Part shown: positions 29,801 to 39,699 of the stretch, piece by piece
Layout: each line of letters starts with the position of its first letter
Numbering within the stretch: position 1 is the first letter of the stretch
NCBI GenBank assembly: GCA_023334545.1
Contig: JAADVB010000020.1
Location: forward strand, 62,001-126,000
Origin: Salisapilia sapeloensis
Lineage: Eukaryota > Oomycota > Peronosporomycetes > Peronosporales > Salisapiliaceae
Length of the DNA stretch: 64,000 nt
Direction of reading: 5' to 3'
Notes under the pieces: generated by a model
Told to the model about the DNA's origin: nothing
The model's input: only the letters and a program-made list of their open reading frames with translations
Database searches by the model: none
Translations under genes and position numbers: made by a program

Positions 29801-31118
29801 GAATGCGCTCATTTTCACGCTCCTGCTTACGGCGTATGCCATAGTGCCGTAAGGAGCGTGTTATAATAATCGCTCCTTCATGCCTTCGAGCTTGCAGCAT
29901 TAGCAGCATCTTTTCTTGTTGCCGTCTCTGCTGAAGTCGAAATCTTCTTCTCATTTTCACCTCCTGGATAGCAAGACAACGCCGCCACCAGCATTGCAAG
30001 CATAATACACTGTTCGCGACCGCTAGAGCCCGCAGATCATCGATCCTGTGCTTCCATATATCCCAAGCTTGTATAAGAAACCGAAATCTTAGCTTTGTAC
30101 CGACTTCTCGAAGTCGTTCAGATGCTCTTTGTTGAGCCACAGAAGCACAATTCCCGAGACCAAAAGCATACACTACGTCCAATGGCAACCACTTTCGAAT
30201 GTCTTCTGTTACATGCTTGAGCTCCACGTTCGCTTTCTTCTCATAATCTTTAGCTTGCAACAACTTTCGCTCTAACTTATCACGAGCTCGTGCAATATTG
30301 CCATCAACTCCTGCTCTTCTTCTCTTGCAGGTAAGGTGTCCGTTAAGACCTTCCAACTGGCCATATGATGTAAATCTTATATTTCTATCTTCTATACTCA
30401 TCTGGATCCTTTCTGAACTCTGTTGCTTTCTGCTTATCCTCATAGACTCCATCTTCGTATTATTCACAAGGTCCTTTTCAGGGAGTTTTGGTTGCTTTGA
30501 AACTTCTGCCGTCCTCAGCAACGCTGTATTCATCGGCATATCAACTGCTTTCGATCCTGCTCTAATTGGTGATTGCTTACGCTGACGTCGTTTAAGTTTC
30601 CGATAGAATAGCTCCGTATCAAGTGTTGGATCATTTACGAGGTCTTCAATAGACTGTACTCTCTCTAGTTCCTCTTGTGATAATGTCGGTAGCTGAGCTA
30701 ACTTTCTCCTCGTTCGAGGTGTTACCATTTGCAGCAATGGATATGATGTTCGTGTGGCGGCTGGATGGTAGCTTTGGTCGTCATATTCTGTAGCTACTTG
30801 TTCTACGTCTTTAATAGCCCCCTCATCCATATTGTTTAAGCTTGGAGTTGGAGACTGTTGTTCAGGTTTTATCATAGCATCCAAAGACGAAGTTACCGCT
30901 ACATCTGAAGTATCTTCATCTTCTTCAAGTAACTGCTTGATAAAGAATGGTTTGTTTAGATACTGCTCTAGTGTCAGTCGCGTTGTACTTGGACCGTGGG
31001 TTCCTTCTCGACGTCTTTTGTGTCTGCTGTAATTGCCATTCATCTTATGCATCTTCTCGTTCGTTCCAAACGGATGAGGTTGGTGACAATAGGTATTTTC
31101 TTTCCGAAGCCTTGTCAT
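26832..31118 (-). CDS. Giant IQ-motif protein with p25-alpha-like and B-box zinc-finger domains
   Basis: An uninterrupted 1428-codon frame. Residues ~310-850 are a basic helical region with many IQ-like calmodulin-binding motifs (IQSAWRGYQERRRLRR, IQKHWRGFHSRKRQHQ). Residues ~865-970 resemble the p25-alpha/TPPP domain (VDVAFAKFKEPNVRTIPF), which in other proteins bundles microtubules. Residues ~1140-1280 carry three Cys/His clusters like B-box zinc fingers (CIECDAAMCKECFVRDHD; CDTCYVHVH; CEGCEEELCKRCLASTH). A last IQ motif (IQATFRSYVSRKEAKRY, ~1333) precedes the C-terminus. The set suggests a centriole/basal body or flagellar protein of zoospores regulated by Ca2+/calmodulin; this is inference from domains. 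The gene is richer in A+T than its neighbours. Confidence 0.88.
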   Translation of the reverse strand: MTRLRKENTYCHQPHPFGTNEKMHKMNGNYSRHKRRREGTHGPSTTRLTLEQYLNKPFFIKQLLEEDEDTSDVAVTSSLDAMIKPEQQSPTPSLNNMDEGAIKDVEQVATEYDDQSYHPAATRTSYPLLQMVTPRTRRKLAQLPTLSQEELERVQSIEDLVNDPTLDTELFYRKLKRRQRKQSPIRAGSKAVDMPMNTALLRTAEVSKQPKLPEKDLVNNTKMESMRISRKQQSSERIQMSIEDRNIRFTSYGQLEGLNGHLTCKRRRAGVDGNIARARDKLERKLLQAKDYEKKANVELKHVTEDIRKWLPLDVVYAFGLGNCASVAQQRASERLREVGTKLRFRFLIQAWDIWKHRIDDLRALAVANSVLCLQCWWRRCLAIQEVKMRRRFRLQQRRQQEKMLLMLQARRHEGAIIITRSLRHYGIRRKQERENERIHAATRLQRCWRCRQEFIAQLRSYLYKKKLYNAAMLIQTHVRIRQAQHKLRVLRDIRREKQRIAVLEATMTKWKKRMFYVKMVTKAQRCFQQWRMRKIRALKRRRALFEKDKRRVTIVQALFRGQKARKYALIHRQQVYWAVCTLQQVWRMHRAKKELNQRREWKKQKRYLRQTTAKTLASSSLKQTASKELKTKWNKMMVMKDKAIGNSGSKSVVYRCAVRIQSAWRGYQERRRLRRRRAREKELLRRANNRKRKASALCIQRYVRGVQGRRRAWDRVRHKHAIQIQKHWRGFHSRKRQHQMKFVARAFRKLIGMWKQQCDQAIIRLQGDAAKMLQKLARRYISRKIRRRLVQRHHLLSEQHAIGQALFIQSQQRLARELLLQSWIFPDVFVDEDATSGSPNKHKMKDRGRKSPKKARPDHFFHVDRKLYDRDESLSDRKWKRVGYHGIWQQVFLDISGGVAIVDGTRTARFLKSLPRNFVGRKGLTVQSVDVAFAKFKEPNVRTIPFQKFKAMLQLLLREKFGVSKSKISEDEDQNEDQYFIKFIQEFVLPSEPRGKKYKAALDTHCTDRLSWAVRILQRLAKRIQQRKDKARLLPLAKAEMEHLARVHAADAIKRKFRHFRFRTKYWAQLPRTFDEYVNHRGRTVKYRHVRTGKYVNYMPRMLHNVTCHKSIPIPFPGDEFQAMCMRHSIEDGNSASSVPIAKVYCIECDAAMCKECFVRDHDTSPLNGHKKRDILSCVHCRMSTSTRVCLQCGRGQVPYCDTCYVHVHKSPEEEDQDDAENDEPTTTLPMYRHKYEPLVVMCATCDLRVGQWYCEGCEEELCKRCLASTHARGHRVRHQCYRLNYYSIIKYEANKKARELLQKAEEDRQRKLKEEEAAIQREEALRQEMTTRIQATFRSYVSRKEAKRYVQLIRKTRAALGQRTKDDRTRNSIPYRVRKVFGLSPKLPSDTTEEIAAREQRIAYFKRVLLQLRQLPDAVKKANVGK

Positions 31119-32066
31119 CGTCGTGCAGTATGCTCGATCGGGTATCGAGGAAAAGTGCTACGGCATGAATGAGTGCGCTGGGTGTCTTTCAACATGTCTG
31201 GACAAAAAGCTATTTTTGGATAAATACAGAGATGACACAAGTTTGATGTTAAAATGACTACTTTAGCTGATGACAGTGGATAGAATCAAGCACTCTCCTA
31301 GCTCAATCCTCTTTTAGACTCGTGTACTGCTTTCAAATGCGAATGTGCTCGCTGCATTTACAATTAAATGGTAACGTATCGATGCTCTTTGTACTAGACT
31401 TGCAAGATACCTTGAAAGCATGGCCCACGCCACATCTAGCGAATAGAAATGGAGTTCCAATCAGGGGAAACTAGGCTACATCCATCTCTTTCTAAAAGAG
31501 CTTTGAACGCTTCTTGACGTAGTGATCCAGCTGCAATGGATCCTTTAATTAGTTCAATCAGATTCTTCTCGACTTTGCTTTTCTTGCGTAAGAATAACGA
31601 AATATTTTTGTAGGAATCTCAACCAACTTGTCCTTCGTAGCCTACTAGCATGCGCTGCATACGCTACACAAGTACCGTCAACGAATGAAGATTTAAGCTA
31701 GAAGAGCTGCTCATTAGATCAAGCTGCACATACCCCGATACAAAGTCTTCTGCAAGCGCAATCGGTGTCAAAGCAACTAGTACGATCTTCGTTGCTCAAT
31801 CAGAAATAAAAGTATTCTCAATCTACTTCATATGCTCATACAGTAGTACACCAGTAGTTGGATACAGATGCCTGAAATTTTAAAACAAAGATGCTTCCTC
31901 GACACACAGCGTCTACGACAATAAACGCACATGACATGGTAATACAGACTCATCCTACGACTAGTATATGCAGCAAAGGAATTTTATTGCCAATATACTG
32001 CATCTTCATCATTGCAAAGAAAATGATTTTTTCGTCTACGACCGATCCGTAGACACTTCGTACGTC
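31119..32066. other. Gene-free interval
   Basis: About 950 bp, AT-rich, between two minus-strand genes. It must hold the promoter of the IQ protein. I see no coding region, RNA gene or repeat in it. Confidence 0.45.
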
Positions 32067-32330
32067 TTAAGCGTGCGACTTGATCGGCTCGTACTCTTGG
32101 CGTCTTTGCGCGATCTTCCACGCCACCGCAGCAAGCACAACGACGGTGTCAACGGCGATGAAGCCCGCGAGGAGGTAAAGCCACAAGAACGGAATTGTCG
32201 TCGATTCTTCCTCATTGTCTTCCGCAGGAGAAGCAGTCTCATCCGCTTGTTCAGGAACAGCTTCTTGGCCCATCACCATCGCGATGAAAAGCATACTGAA
32301 TAAAGCGAAACGTAGCATCATTTTCTCCAT
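32067..32330 (-). CDS. Small single-pass membrane protein with signal peptide, unknown function
   Basis: An 87-residue single exon. A signal peptide (residues 1-21, cut likely after VMG) is followed by a short acidic lumenal or extracellular segment (DETASPAEDNEEEST), a transmembrane helix (~47-70, FLWLYLLAGFIAVDTVVVL) and a short basic tail (AQRRQEYEPIKSHA). This gives type I topology. No family is recognised. Its start codon is only 76 bp from the RAD51B start on the other strand, so the two genes must share a tiny promoter region. Confidence 0.7.
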   Translation of the reverse strand: MEKMMLRFALFSMLFIAMVMGQEAVPEQADETASPAEDNEEESTTIPFLWLYLLAGFIAVDTVVVLAAVAWKIAQRRQEYEPIKSHA

Positions 32331-32406
32331 GTCTACTCGGATCTAATCTTCAAATGATTCCGATCAGGTACGGATCGAAAAATCTCAACTTCAAAAATCG
32401 GGATCA

Positions 32407-34041
32407 ATGCTCCAACGATTGCTACAGACCGAGGCACTTGAGGATCGGCATCGACAGCTCTTTCAGTATCGTGGGCTGACTACTTTACATCATGTAGTCC
32501 AGCGAACGAATTGGGAAGTTGCTCAAGCTGTCGATCTATCAGTGCCTGAACTCGAGGTACTGGAGTAGCTTTCGTGCGGATGGACGTTTTGTTAATACCG
32601 AAATGATAGCATTTGCTAGAGAAGCTTTCGATCCGATGCTCGCCCAAACCACAAAATGTTCATTTGCCTAGTTTATCCCTTTGTAGGCCATCCGAGACCA
32701 ATTGCATTTATATCATAGGCATTAGAACTCTATCTTGAGCGAGCGAATAACCCGACGTTTCTCCGTACTGGTCTCTCTGACCTAGACAAAGCTCTGTTTG
32801 GTGGAATCCAATGCGGACTATTGACAGAGGTCCCTGATAGCTCTGCCACTAGACGGCATGATCTAACGTCACTTTATAGATCGTTGGCGTCTCAGCTATG
32901 GGCAAAACGCAATGGGCACTAACACTCGTCGTGCTATGTGCACTCGAATATCCCCAGAAGACCATCCTGTATGTTGACACTGGCCATAACTTCCACGCAC
33001 AAAGGTATTCAATGCTCTTTAGCCACTTTAACATGACGTCTCATGCAGTTCAAAGACTGTACCAGATTGCATTGAGTCGAATCCGCCAGCGTAATGGTGA
33101 CGACTCGATCGAATCGGAACGAAAGGCGAGAGAGCTATGCAAACGTGTTCACGTCGTCCACATCACATCACTTCCACAGCTCCTTCGATTGTACATTCTG
33201 CTCTCCTATCATGCTGCTTTATAGCTTAATCACAGGAATAGATTGAAATCGCTAGAGGAGACGGTAAGGAAACTCGAGACGCAAGCAGTCGTCATTGACT
33301 CCTTTGCAAGTCTCTTCATGAAGGTAGAAGCAATCAACACCACGTATATACAAGTACTTATGGTCGCTCTTATAGTCGGATCAGACGCTCCAGCAGAGAG
33401 ACCAACTACTCCAGCGCGTTGGACACGATCTAAAGTACTACTTTCCATCCAAATAAAAACACTCGGCTAAGTCGTCTTTAGGTCCATCGCAGACACGTAC
33501 AAAAACTTTATAATCGTCACGAACCTAGCATCGACCGTCGATGATGAACGTACAAATGCCTATGCTTCCATCCTTACCTGGAGCTAAACGAAGTGTAGGA
33601 GGAATCTACACTCGACCATCACTTGGTGACGTCTGGACGAAGTGCATTAACACTCGAGTATCTCTCTTTCCACTCTTTATTCACACACATCTCACCTCCA
33701 AGTAGATCATTCTAGAGCGATACGTCTCCCATCGAGTCCTCACTATCGCCACTACCTTTGCCCCCATCACACAACCGTTCACTATCGAGGTAACCATCTA
33801 TCTCCCACGTCCTAACTCCCACTCACACCTACTCAAGGATAGTGGCATCATCCCCATGGACCATACAGAAAACCCGAGTAGTCAATTCAGTATCCCCGAC
33901 GAACTCCTCGAAAACCATCTCCTAGCACTCGACGGCCTTCCATCCGTCGACCCAGGCTGCACGCTTCGTTCAACGCAACAGAGCTCAACGCCTGCTTCCC
34001 CACTTTTTGACCTCGTAGCCGAGTCGGAGGAAGACGAGTAA
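32407..34041 (+). CDS. RAD51B: RAD51 paralogue, RAD51B-like
   Basis: Ten exons encode 360 residues: 32407-32556, 32719-32829, 32880-33004, 33056-33190, 33236-33323, 33376-33434, 33482-33549, 33599-33657, 33706-33789, 33838-34041. All phases close. A helical N-terminal domain is followed by FLRTGLSDLDKALFGGI, Walker A GVSAMGKTQ, VDTGHNFHAQR, Walker B AVVIDSFASLF, the DQTLQQRDQLLQRVGHDLK helix, NFIIVTN and GDVWTKCINTR, in the order seen in vertebrate RAD51B. An acidic extension (ESEEDE) ends the protein. RAD51B acts in the BCDX2 complex that helps load RAD51 at broken DNA. Except for intron 1 (162 nt), introns are 45-52 nt. Assignment to RAD51B rather than another paralogue is likely but unproven. 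Confidence 0.88.
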
Positions 34042-34113
34042 GATGAACAAAATAAAGTCACCGGGAAAGATGTTTCTCATGTTTAACCGCCGTGTCTACT
34101 AAAGACATTCAAC

Positions 34114-34606
34114 TTAAGCCTTGAGGGAGTACCGGCGCTTGGGGAAGTTGGCCTCCTTCTTCTGCTGGCGGAGCGTCTTGATCGAACGCTCGTGGGCAGT
34201 GAGCTGACGACGCATGGCACGCGTCTTCTTGCGGCGCAAGTCCAACGGGACGTGCTTCTTGCTGCCGTAAAGCTCACGGAGCTCGGCCTTGTGGTTCTGG
34301 TTGTACACCGTCAAGACACGAGCGATCTGCTTGCGCACGATGCTGATCTTGGCAAGCTTGGAGGCAGCGCCACCAATCACCTTGGCCACGCGGAGCTACA
34401 TAGACTTATTAATATACTACATAGACAAGTTTGCAAGGCTAGGCTCGTACCTGAGCAAGCTCCTGCTGGTAGTCATCGAGGATGCGAAGGAGTTCTTCCT
34501 TGTCCTTGGAACGGAGCTCGTGGGCTTTCATGTGCTGGGCTGCATATGTACGTTAGAATACCGTCATTTGGATGAGAAGGGGATGCAATACAAAGGACAT
34601 ACACAT
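34114..34606 (-). CDS. RPL35: Large ribosomal subunit protein uL29 (RPL35)
   Basis: Three exons give 124 residues: a first coding exon of four bases (34603-34606, ATG plus one base), then 34451-34539 and 34114-34395. The first donor is GTATGT. The sequence matches eukaryotic RPL35: [12 protein letters not shown], then [48 protein letters not shown], ending in KRRYSLKA. If the 4-nt exon is wrong, an in-frame ATG at 34531 would give a protein only four residues shorter. The protein sits near the polypeptide exit tunnel. GC-rich codons fit high expression. It is convergent with RAD51B (72 bp gap). Confidence 0.95.
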
Positions 34607-34906
34607 CGTTCTTGTCTACTAGCGGCTTCCTTCCCGACGTTTGATTGCTATGTAGAGCTGTTGGCTGGGACTGATTCGAGTTGAACGACCTTCGGGCGAC
34701 CTCCCGAGAGTGTTGGAGATGGCAAAGCCAATCAATTCCAAGCGACCTTCGAGCGACCTTAGAACCGATAATAGCTCTACGTAGGGTTTCCATGTCGGAT
34801 ACAGGTGGAGCATTAGGTTGGATGTTGATGCAGCATAAGACACGAGAGTGGTGCATAAGTTTGTATTAAAGTAGTTTAGTTCGAATGGAAGGTTGGAATA
34901 TGAATG
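34607..34906. other. Short interval between RPL35 and SWEET
   Basis: 300 bp holding the RPL35 promoter and the 3' flank of the SWEET gene. No gene is seen. A repeated CGACCTTCG/GCGACCT motif occurs at about 34687-34760. Confidence 0.4.
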
Positions 34907-35870
34907 CTAAGCAACGGCAGTGACTGTGGCATCACTTGTCTGGAGGATGTCCAAGCCAGAGTTGTCGAAAGCTACTGCTGGACACTCGATGGACATTTTA
35001 TTCGTGGTAGACTCTGTTTCAACTGGGACGATGATACTGGGAGCGATCATACTCACAAGAAGTTCGCCTTGTTTTAGTGGATTCACTGCTTCCAATGCTT
35101 CTCCACTGACGCTGTTGATCGCTTCCAACGTCACAGTATTAAAGTTCTGGAAACCGTTGCGAGCAGCTTGGATGCGTGGGTGGTACAGTATATACAATGC
35201 AACTTGTATAATACCGAGTGATAGGTTCACTGTCCCCGGCACTACCAGCATCAAGTCATCTACCAAGAGTCCATAGATTGCCCACAAAGCGTTATTTACG
35301 GTGCCGACCATGCACATTAGAATAGGAATGGACTCGGACGACTTTGATTTGAGGACTTCCGACATTTGCGCGAATGGGGATGCGTACATGATCAAACTGG
35401 ATGCAATGGACACGTATCCAAGCGTGGAGCCAACGAATTCGACGGTTGTACCAAGTAAAAGCGACTTGCCGAGTACTCCAAAGGCCGTAGCAAGAAGAAC
35501 ACACATGAGAGCAGCTGAACAATAGTACTTTGCTGTTCTCTTCTCCGTCGTATACCGATAGTAGATCACCAGGAAGAAAATACTAAATACGTTTCCAACA
35601 GCATTGGTCGTAAAGAGAGGGAAATATGCATCAGTTACGTATCCATACGTCATCCTGCAGCACTCCCATTAGACTACATTCGGTACTTTATCAGACACAA
35701 TGAGCTTACCACATATGACTGCAAACCCATAACGAAGCAAGTGGAGCAATGGAAGCTTGTCCAACTTGCTTGTGTTTGTGGATTTTGTACACTGCTGTGG
35801 TAGGACTCAAGCTCATGTAGGTGGATGAGATTGCGACGATCACGCGTAGTATGTCCGTAAAGAGCTCCAT
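34907..35870 (-). CDS. SWEET (MtN3/saliva) sugar transporter
   Basis: Two exons (35710-35870, 34907-35654; 55-nt intron) encode 302 residues. Two three-helix MtN3 repeats joined by a linker helix give seven membrane segments. Repeat 1 has SLSPTTAVYKIHKHKQVG and ends at MTYGYVTDAYFPLFTTNAVG; repeat 2 has YASPFAQMSEVLKSKSSESI and VGTVNNALWAIYGLLVDD with the conserved Pro and Asn positions of the sugar pocket. The C-terminal ~90 residues are hydrophilic. SWEETs carry sugars down their gradient, often across the plasma membrane; in a plant-associated organism this could be a route of sugar uptake (inference). Confidence 0.95.
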
Positions 35871-36556
35871 CCTAGATTCGCGTATAAGGGTAGCTTGAAT
35901 GACGCGATGACAGGCGATGCAGCACACACGGGTCTTCTCAGCCGGTACGTCCGACTGCTGTGGGTCGTTTATAAATGGAAACTTGATCAGAAAGACCAAC
36001 CGTCAAGGTGCGAGTGGCCAAAGCCTACGTTGCTAAATTTGTCTTCTCGGCATAAGTACAGTCAAAGATAAAACTGAACGGCTCGTCAAAGCACCAAAAA
36101 TAGATATATGTATTCAGCCATCACTAGCTTCTAATGCTTGGAGGTAGCAAGTCTTCAAGAGACATCTAGTGCCAAAGATCAGATTCATCGCCTACAGCGT
36201 ATCCGTTCGAGACTTGGCATCACGCTCGATAAGATCAGAAATACCACTAGATGAGCGATTCACAAGGATTACACACCACGTATACCACCAAGTCGACCTC
36301 GCAACAAGTATCATATACAGTTTTCTTTTAAAATTTCTAAATGAACTGATCGAGGATGCATCTAATCGGCCACTGAAGACACTCAAGTTGAGATTTCCGA
36401 TTGCGTCAACTTCAGTTTCCATAACTTTTATTGGCTGTAATTTCTTTTTACTCTCACGGATTGGACAAAATTTCGTTGGACCAGCGAGTTTTATCACGTT
36501 TCGAGTCCATTCCGACTTTTACTAGCAGGTGGCTACAGCTTCGGGAAGTACTTGAA
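35871..36556. other. Divergent promoter region, SWEET/IMPDH
   Basis: About 690 bp between divergent starts. The frames on both strands (for example 36169-36525 plus, 36192-36497 minus) show no protein-family features. A candidate core promoter for IMPDH lies at 36504-36520. Confidence 0.4.
36504..36520 (+). promoter_or_regulatory. Candidate Inr/FPR core promoter of IMPDH
   Basis: GTCCATTCCGACTTTT matches the oomycete initiator (YCATTYY) followed by a TTTT-bearing flanking region. It sits 37-53 nt upstream of the IMPDH ATG at 36557, the expected distance. Visual match only. Confidence 0.45.
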
Positions 36557-38071
36557 ATGTCGACTGATGAAGATTTACGCGACGGTCACTCGGCCAAAGA
36601 GCTCTTTGTGAAAAGCAACAAAGGATCTGGATACACGTACGATGACATGATCCTCCTCCCAGGTCACATCGACTTTGGTGTCGATGCTGTCAAGCTCGAG
36701 ACGAAAATCTCGCGTAACATTTCGCTACGTCTGCCTCTTGTCAGTTCGCCCATGGACACGGTGACGGAGCACCAGATGGCCATTGGCATGGCTTTGCACG
36801 GTGGCATTGGTGTCATCCACTACAACATGACTATCGAGGAACAAGCCAAGGAAGTGGAGCTCGTCAAGAAATTCAAGAACGGGTTCATCACCAACCCGAA
36901 GGTCCTGTCGCCAGAGTCCACGCTCGAAGACGTCGACCGTATTAAGGAAGAGTTTGGCTTTGCCGGTATCCCCATCACCGAGTCCGGTAAGGTCGGCAGC
37001 AAGCTTGTCGGCATCGTTAGCAACCGTGACATTGATTTCATCGAGGACCGTTCGACTATGCTCAAGGAAGTCATGTCGACCGACTTGATCACTGCTCCGG
37101 AAGGCGTGTCGCTCACGGAAGCCAACAAGATTCTGAAGGAGAGCAAGAAGGGAAAGCTTCCGATCGTGAACAAGGACGGCTGCTTCGTCTCGCTTATCTC
37201 TCGTCGCGATTTAGTTAAGAACCGTGACTTCCCCAACGCCTCTAAGGATGCCAACAAGCAGCTCTTGGTCGGTGCTGCCATCGGCACGAGGCTTAAGGAC
37301 CGCGATCGCTGCACTCGTCTCGTCGAAGCTGGTGTCAACCTCATCGTCATTGACTCGTCCCAAGGCAACTCGGTCTTCCAGATCGACTTGATCAAATGGA
37401 TCAAGGAAAACCACCCGCAAGTGGACGTCGTCGGCGGCAACGTCGTCACGCGTGCGCAGTGCAAGGCCCTGATTGACGCTGGTGCTGACGGCCTCAAGGT
37501 CGGTATGGGTGTCGGATCGATCTGTACCACACAGGAGGTCTGTGCCGTCGGCCGTGCCCAAGCGTCTGCCGTCTACAACACGTCTCGTTACGCTCGTCAG
37601 TTCGGTGTACCAGTGATTGCGGACGGTGGCATCGGTAGCTCTGGCCACATCATCAAGGCTCTGTGCGTTGGTGCGTCCATGGTCATGTGCGGATCGCTTC
37701 TTGCCGGTACGGAGGAAGCTCCTGGCCAATACTTCTTCCAGGACGGCATGCGTCTGAAGAAGTACCGTGGCATGGGCTCTTTGGAAGCCATGGACCACGG
37801 TTCTTCCAAGCGTTACTTTGCCCACGCCGCTAGCGTCAAGGTCGCACAGGGTGTGAGCGGCTCGGTCGTGGACAAAGGATCGCTCAAGAAGTACCTTCCG
37901 TACTTGCAACAGAGTGTCATGCACGGTCTCCAGGACCTTGGTCGACAGAGCCTCGCCTTAGTGCACGAAGCATTGGAGAACGAGGAACTTCGCTTTGAAG
38001 TCCGTACGCCAGCCGCCCAGCGCGAGGGCAGCGTCCACGGTCTGTACTCGTATGAGAAACGTCTGTACTAA
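36557..38071 (+). CDS. IMPDH: Inosine-5'-monophosphate dehydrogenase
   Basis: A 504-residue single exon. The ATG at 36557 gives an N-terminus of the usual eukaryotic length. Visible are [28 protein letters not shown], a CBS pair (~105-225) inserted in the barrel, [17 protein letters not shown], the catalytic loop [14 protein letters not shown] with the active Cys, [12 protein letters not shown], the flap [14 protein letters not shown] and a YEKRLY C-terminus close to the vertebrate YEKRLF. It oxidises IMP to XMP with NAD+, the committed step to guanine nucleotides. Codon use is GC-rich as in other highly expressed genes here. Confidence 0.98.
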   Translation: MSTDEDLRDGHSAKELFVKSNKGSGYTYDDMILLPGHIDFGVDAVKLETKISRNISLRLPLVSSPMDTVTEHQMAIGMALHGGIGVIHYNMTIEEQAKEVELVKKFKNGFITNPKVLSPESTLEDVDRIKEEFGFAGIPITESGKVGSKLVGIVSNRDIDFIEDRSTMLKEVMSTDLITAPEGVSLTEANKILKESKKGKLPIVNKDGCFVSLISRRDLVKNRDFPNASKDANKQLLVGAAIGTRLKDRDRCTRLVEAGVNLIVIDSSQGNSVFQIDLIKWIKENHPQVDVVGGNVVTRAQCKALIDAGADGLKVGMGVGSICTTQEVCAVGRAQASAVYNTSRYARQFGVPVIADGGIGSSGHIIKALCVGASMVMCGSLLAGTEEAPGQYFFQDGMRLKKYRGMGSLEAMDHGSSKRYFAHAASVKVAQGVSGSVVDKGSLKKYLPYLQQSVMHGLQDLGRQSLALVHEALENEELRFEVRTPAAQREGSVHGLYSYEKRLY

Positions 38072-38192
38072 GGACATGAAGTAGGAAACATGGCCACACG
38101 TCACTCTTAGAATGTTTTTCTTTGTTTTGTAACATGACTTTTTGAACTCTTGCTTTGCTTCTTGTCTTGCGTGATGCTGCCAAATTCTTGCG

Positions 38193-39200
38193 TTATAAAG
38201 CACTTAGTGGAAACTTGTTCTGGAACGGCTCGAAGCGGGAGACAGTCGATACGATGCAGTTCGAGACAGCATCCGGGTCTTCCAACACGCTCAGATGACC
38301 GACGTTCGGAATACGGTCCATGGCGTCGTAGATGTGAGGGAACTTGTTCTTGATCGGATCAAAGATCGTCCGTTTCTGGTAGATCGGAGAGTTGGCACCG
38401 CCGTAGAAGATGATGGGGCATTGCGGCCGAGCAAAGTCATCGGGTGTCATCATGAGATGTTTGCTCGAGTAGAAACCACACTCCTGCTCTGGGGTACATG
38501 CAAGCACGACGGTTTGATCGTTCGGATCGTCATTCTTTTTCACGACAGCTCCCTTGACGTATCCTGCCAAGGCTTCTGGATGCCACTTGGAAAAGTACTT
38601 GTATGAAGCAAAGTACTTCTGTGCAGCTTCTCTTGATTCCCTGTATTGATGTCAGATATGATAAGTATATGATGTACATGTGGATTGTACGCACCATTCA
38701 CGACGACGTTGCAATGTGACTTGGATGTACATGTCTTTAACGGCATTGGTCTTTTCCTCCACTTTGTGGTGACTCATAGGCTCGAAAAGGACAAGTCCAT
38801 CGAACGTGCCGGGATGATTGACTTCAGTTTGCCACAAGGAAGCAGCACCGAGCGAGTGCCCGATCCCAATAAAGGATCGACGTAGACATCCTTGGTTGTC
38901 ATCTTCCGCCCACATTTCACAGATCTTGTCGTACAGCTCGACAGGGCCCCACTGAGGATAGTTATTCGCTGGGTGCTTGATACGCAGGTGCTTTCCATTC
39001 TCATAGTACTTTTCGCTCGGCGTCGAATTGTCACGGCGGTCTCCATGATACGAAAAAGTGAATGCCATGAACTCGACAGAGGATGCATCGGACAGTTCCG
39101 GAGATTCTTGCAGCCTGCGAATAACAGGCTCCCAGACTTCTGCACACAGACCAGCTGCATGGCAGAATAGGAACACGACAGACCGCGGCTGAGAGACCAT
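38193..39200 (-). CDS. Alpha/beta hydrolase, LPX1-like
   Basis: Two exons (38695-39200, 38193-38640; 54-nt intron) encode 317 residues. The fold begins VVFLFCHAAGLCAEVWEPV (oxyanion strand), has the nucleophile elbow IGIGHSLGAASLW, LVLFEPM, and the C-terminal IIFYGGANSPIY strand and IPNVGHLSVLEDP with the catalytic His. The pattern resembles fungal peroxisomal lipase-like LPX1, but no C-terminal peroxisome signal is present (it ends LSAL). The substrate is unknown; esterase or lipase activity is plausible. It is convergent with IMPDH (121 bp gap). The ATG at 39200 is preferred; a longer upstream frame has no ATG. Confidence 0.85.
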
Positions 39201-39699
39201 ACTTCGGAGGTACGAGGGGAAATGATGTGTTCACGCATACCAACAGCTTCAAGTTCATCTACAACCTGATTGGCCAAACGGTGACATGGCTACATTACGT
39301 ACTATCTTGCACCTGTGCCACGAAAGGTCGTACGTGTCCTCTCGCCCCAATCCTGTTTTGCCTGCCCCATGTCCGTTTCATTCGCAATTGATACGGACAA
39401 CGGTGAAATTTCTCTTGTATGTGGGTGTGCAGCAAGTCTGGCGACAAGGAGGTGACTTGTAGGAGCAAAGAGACGGGGCCGCTGGCGAGCTGGGCGCTGA
39501 CGCTAGTTATAGCGCACCTTTGTAGCAGTACAATAGCCTCCTAGAAGGTAGTAGGCGGCAAATAGTCATCCTGGAAGCATTCAGAACCTTTCTTGTATCT
39601 CTGATAAGCCTAGAATCGACGAAGTCGTTCTGTCATAAGCGCTTTTCTATCTCCGGCGCCATTCGGACAAACCGACTATTACCTGACCGCACACCTACA
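39201..39699. other. Divergent promoter region, hydrolase/PX protein
   Basis: About 500 bp without a recognised gene between divergent starts. Confidence 0.4.

Noticed and set aside
37211-37924. 237-codon minus-strand frame opposite IMPDH
   Set aside because: Antisense shadow of a highly conserved enzyme; no protein similarity is evident.
38774-39277. Longer N-terminus for the alpha/beta hydrolase using the frame above 39200
   Set aside because: The extension is in a different frame from the conserved domain and has no ATG; a start at 39200 gives a standard domain.
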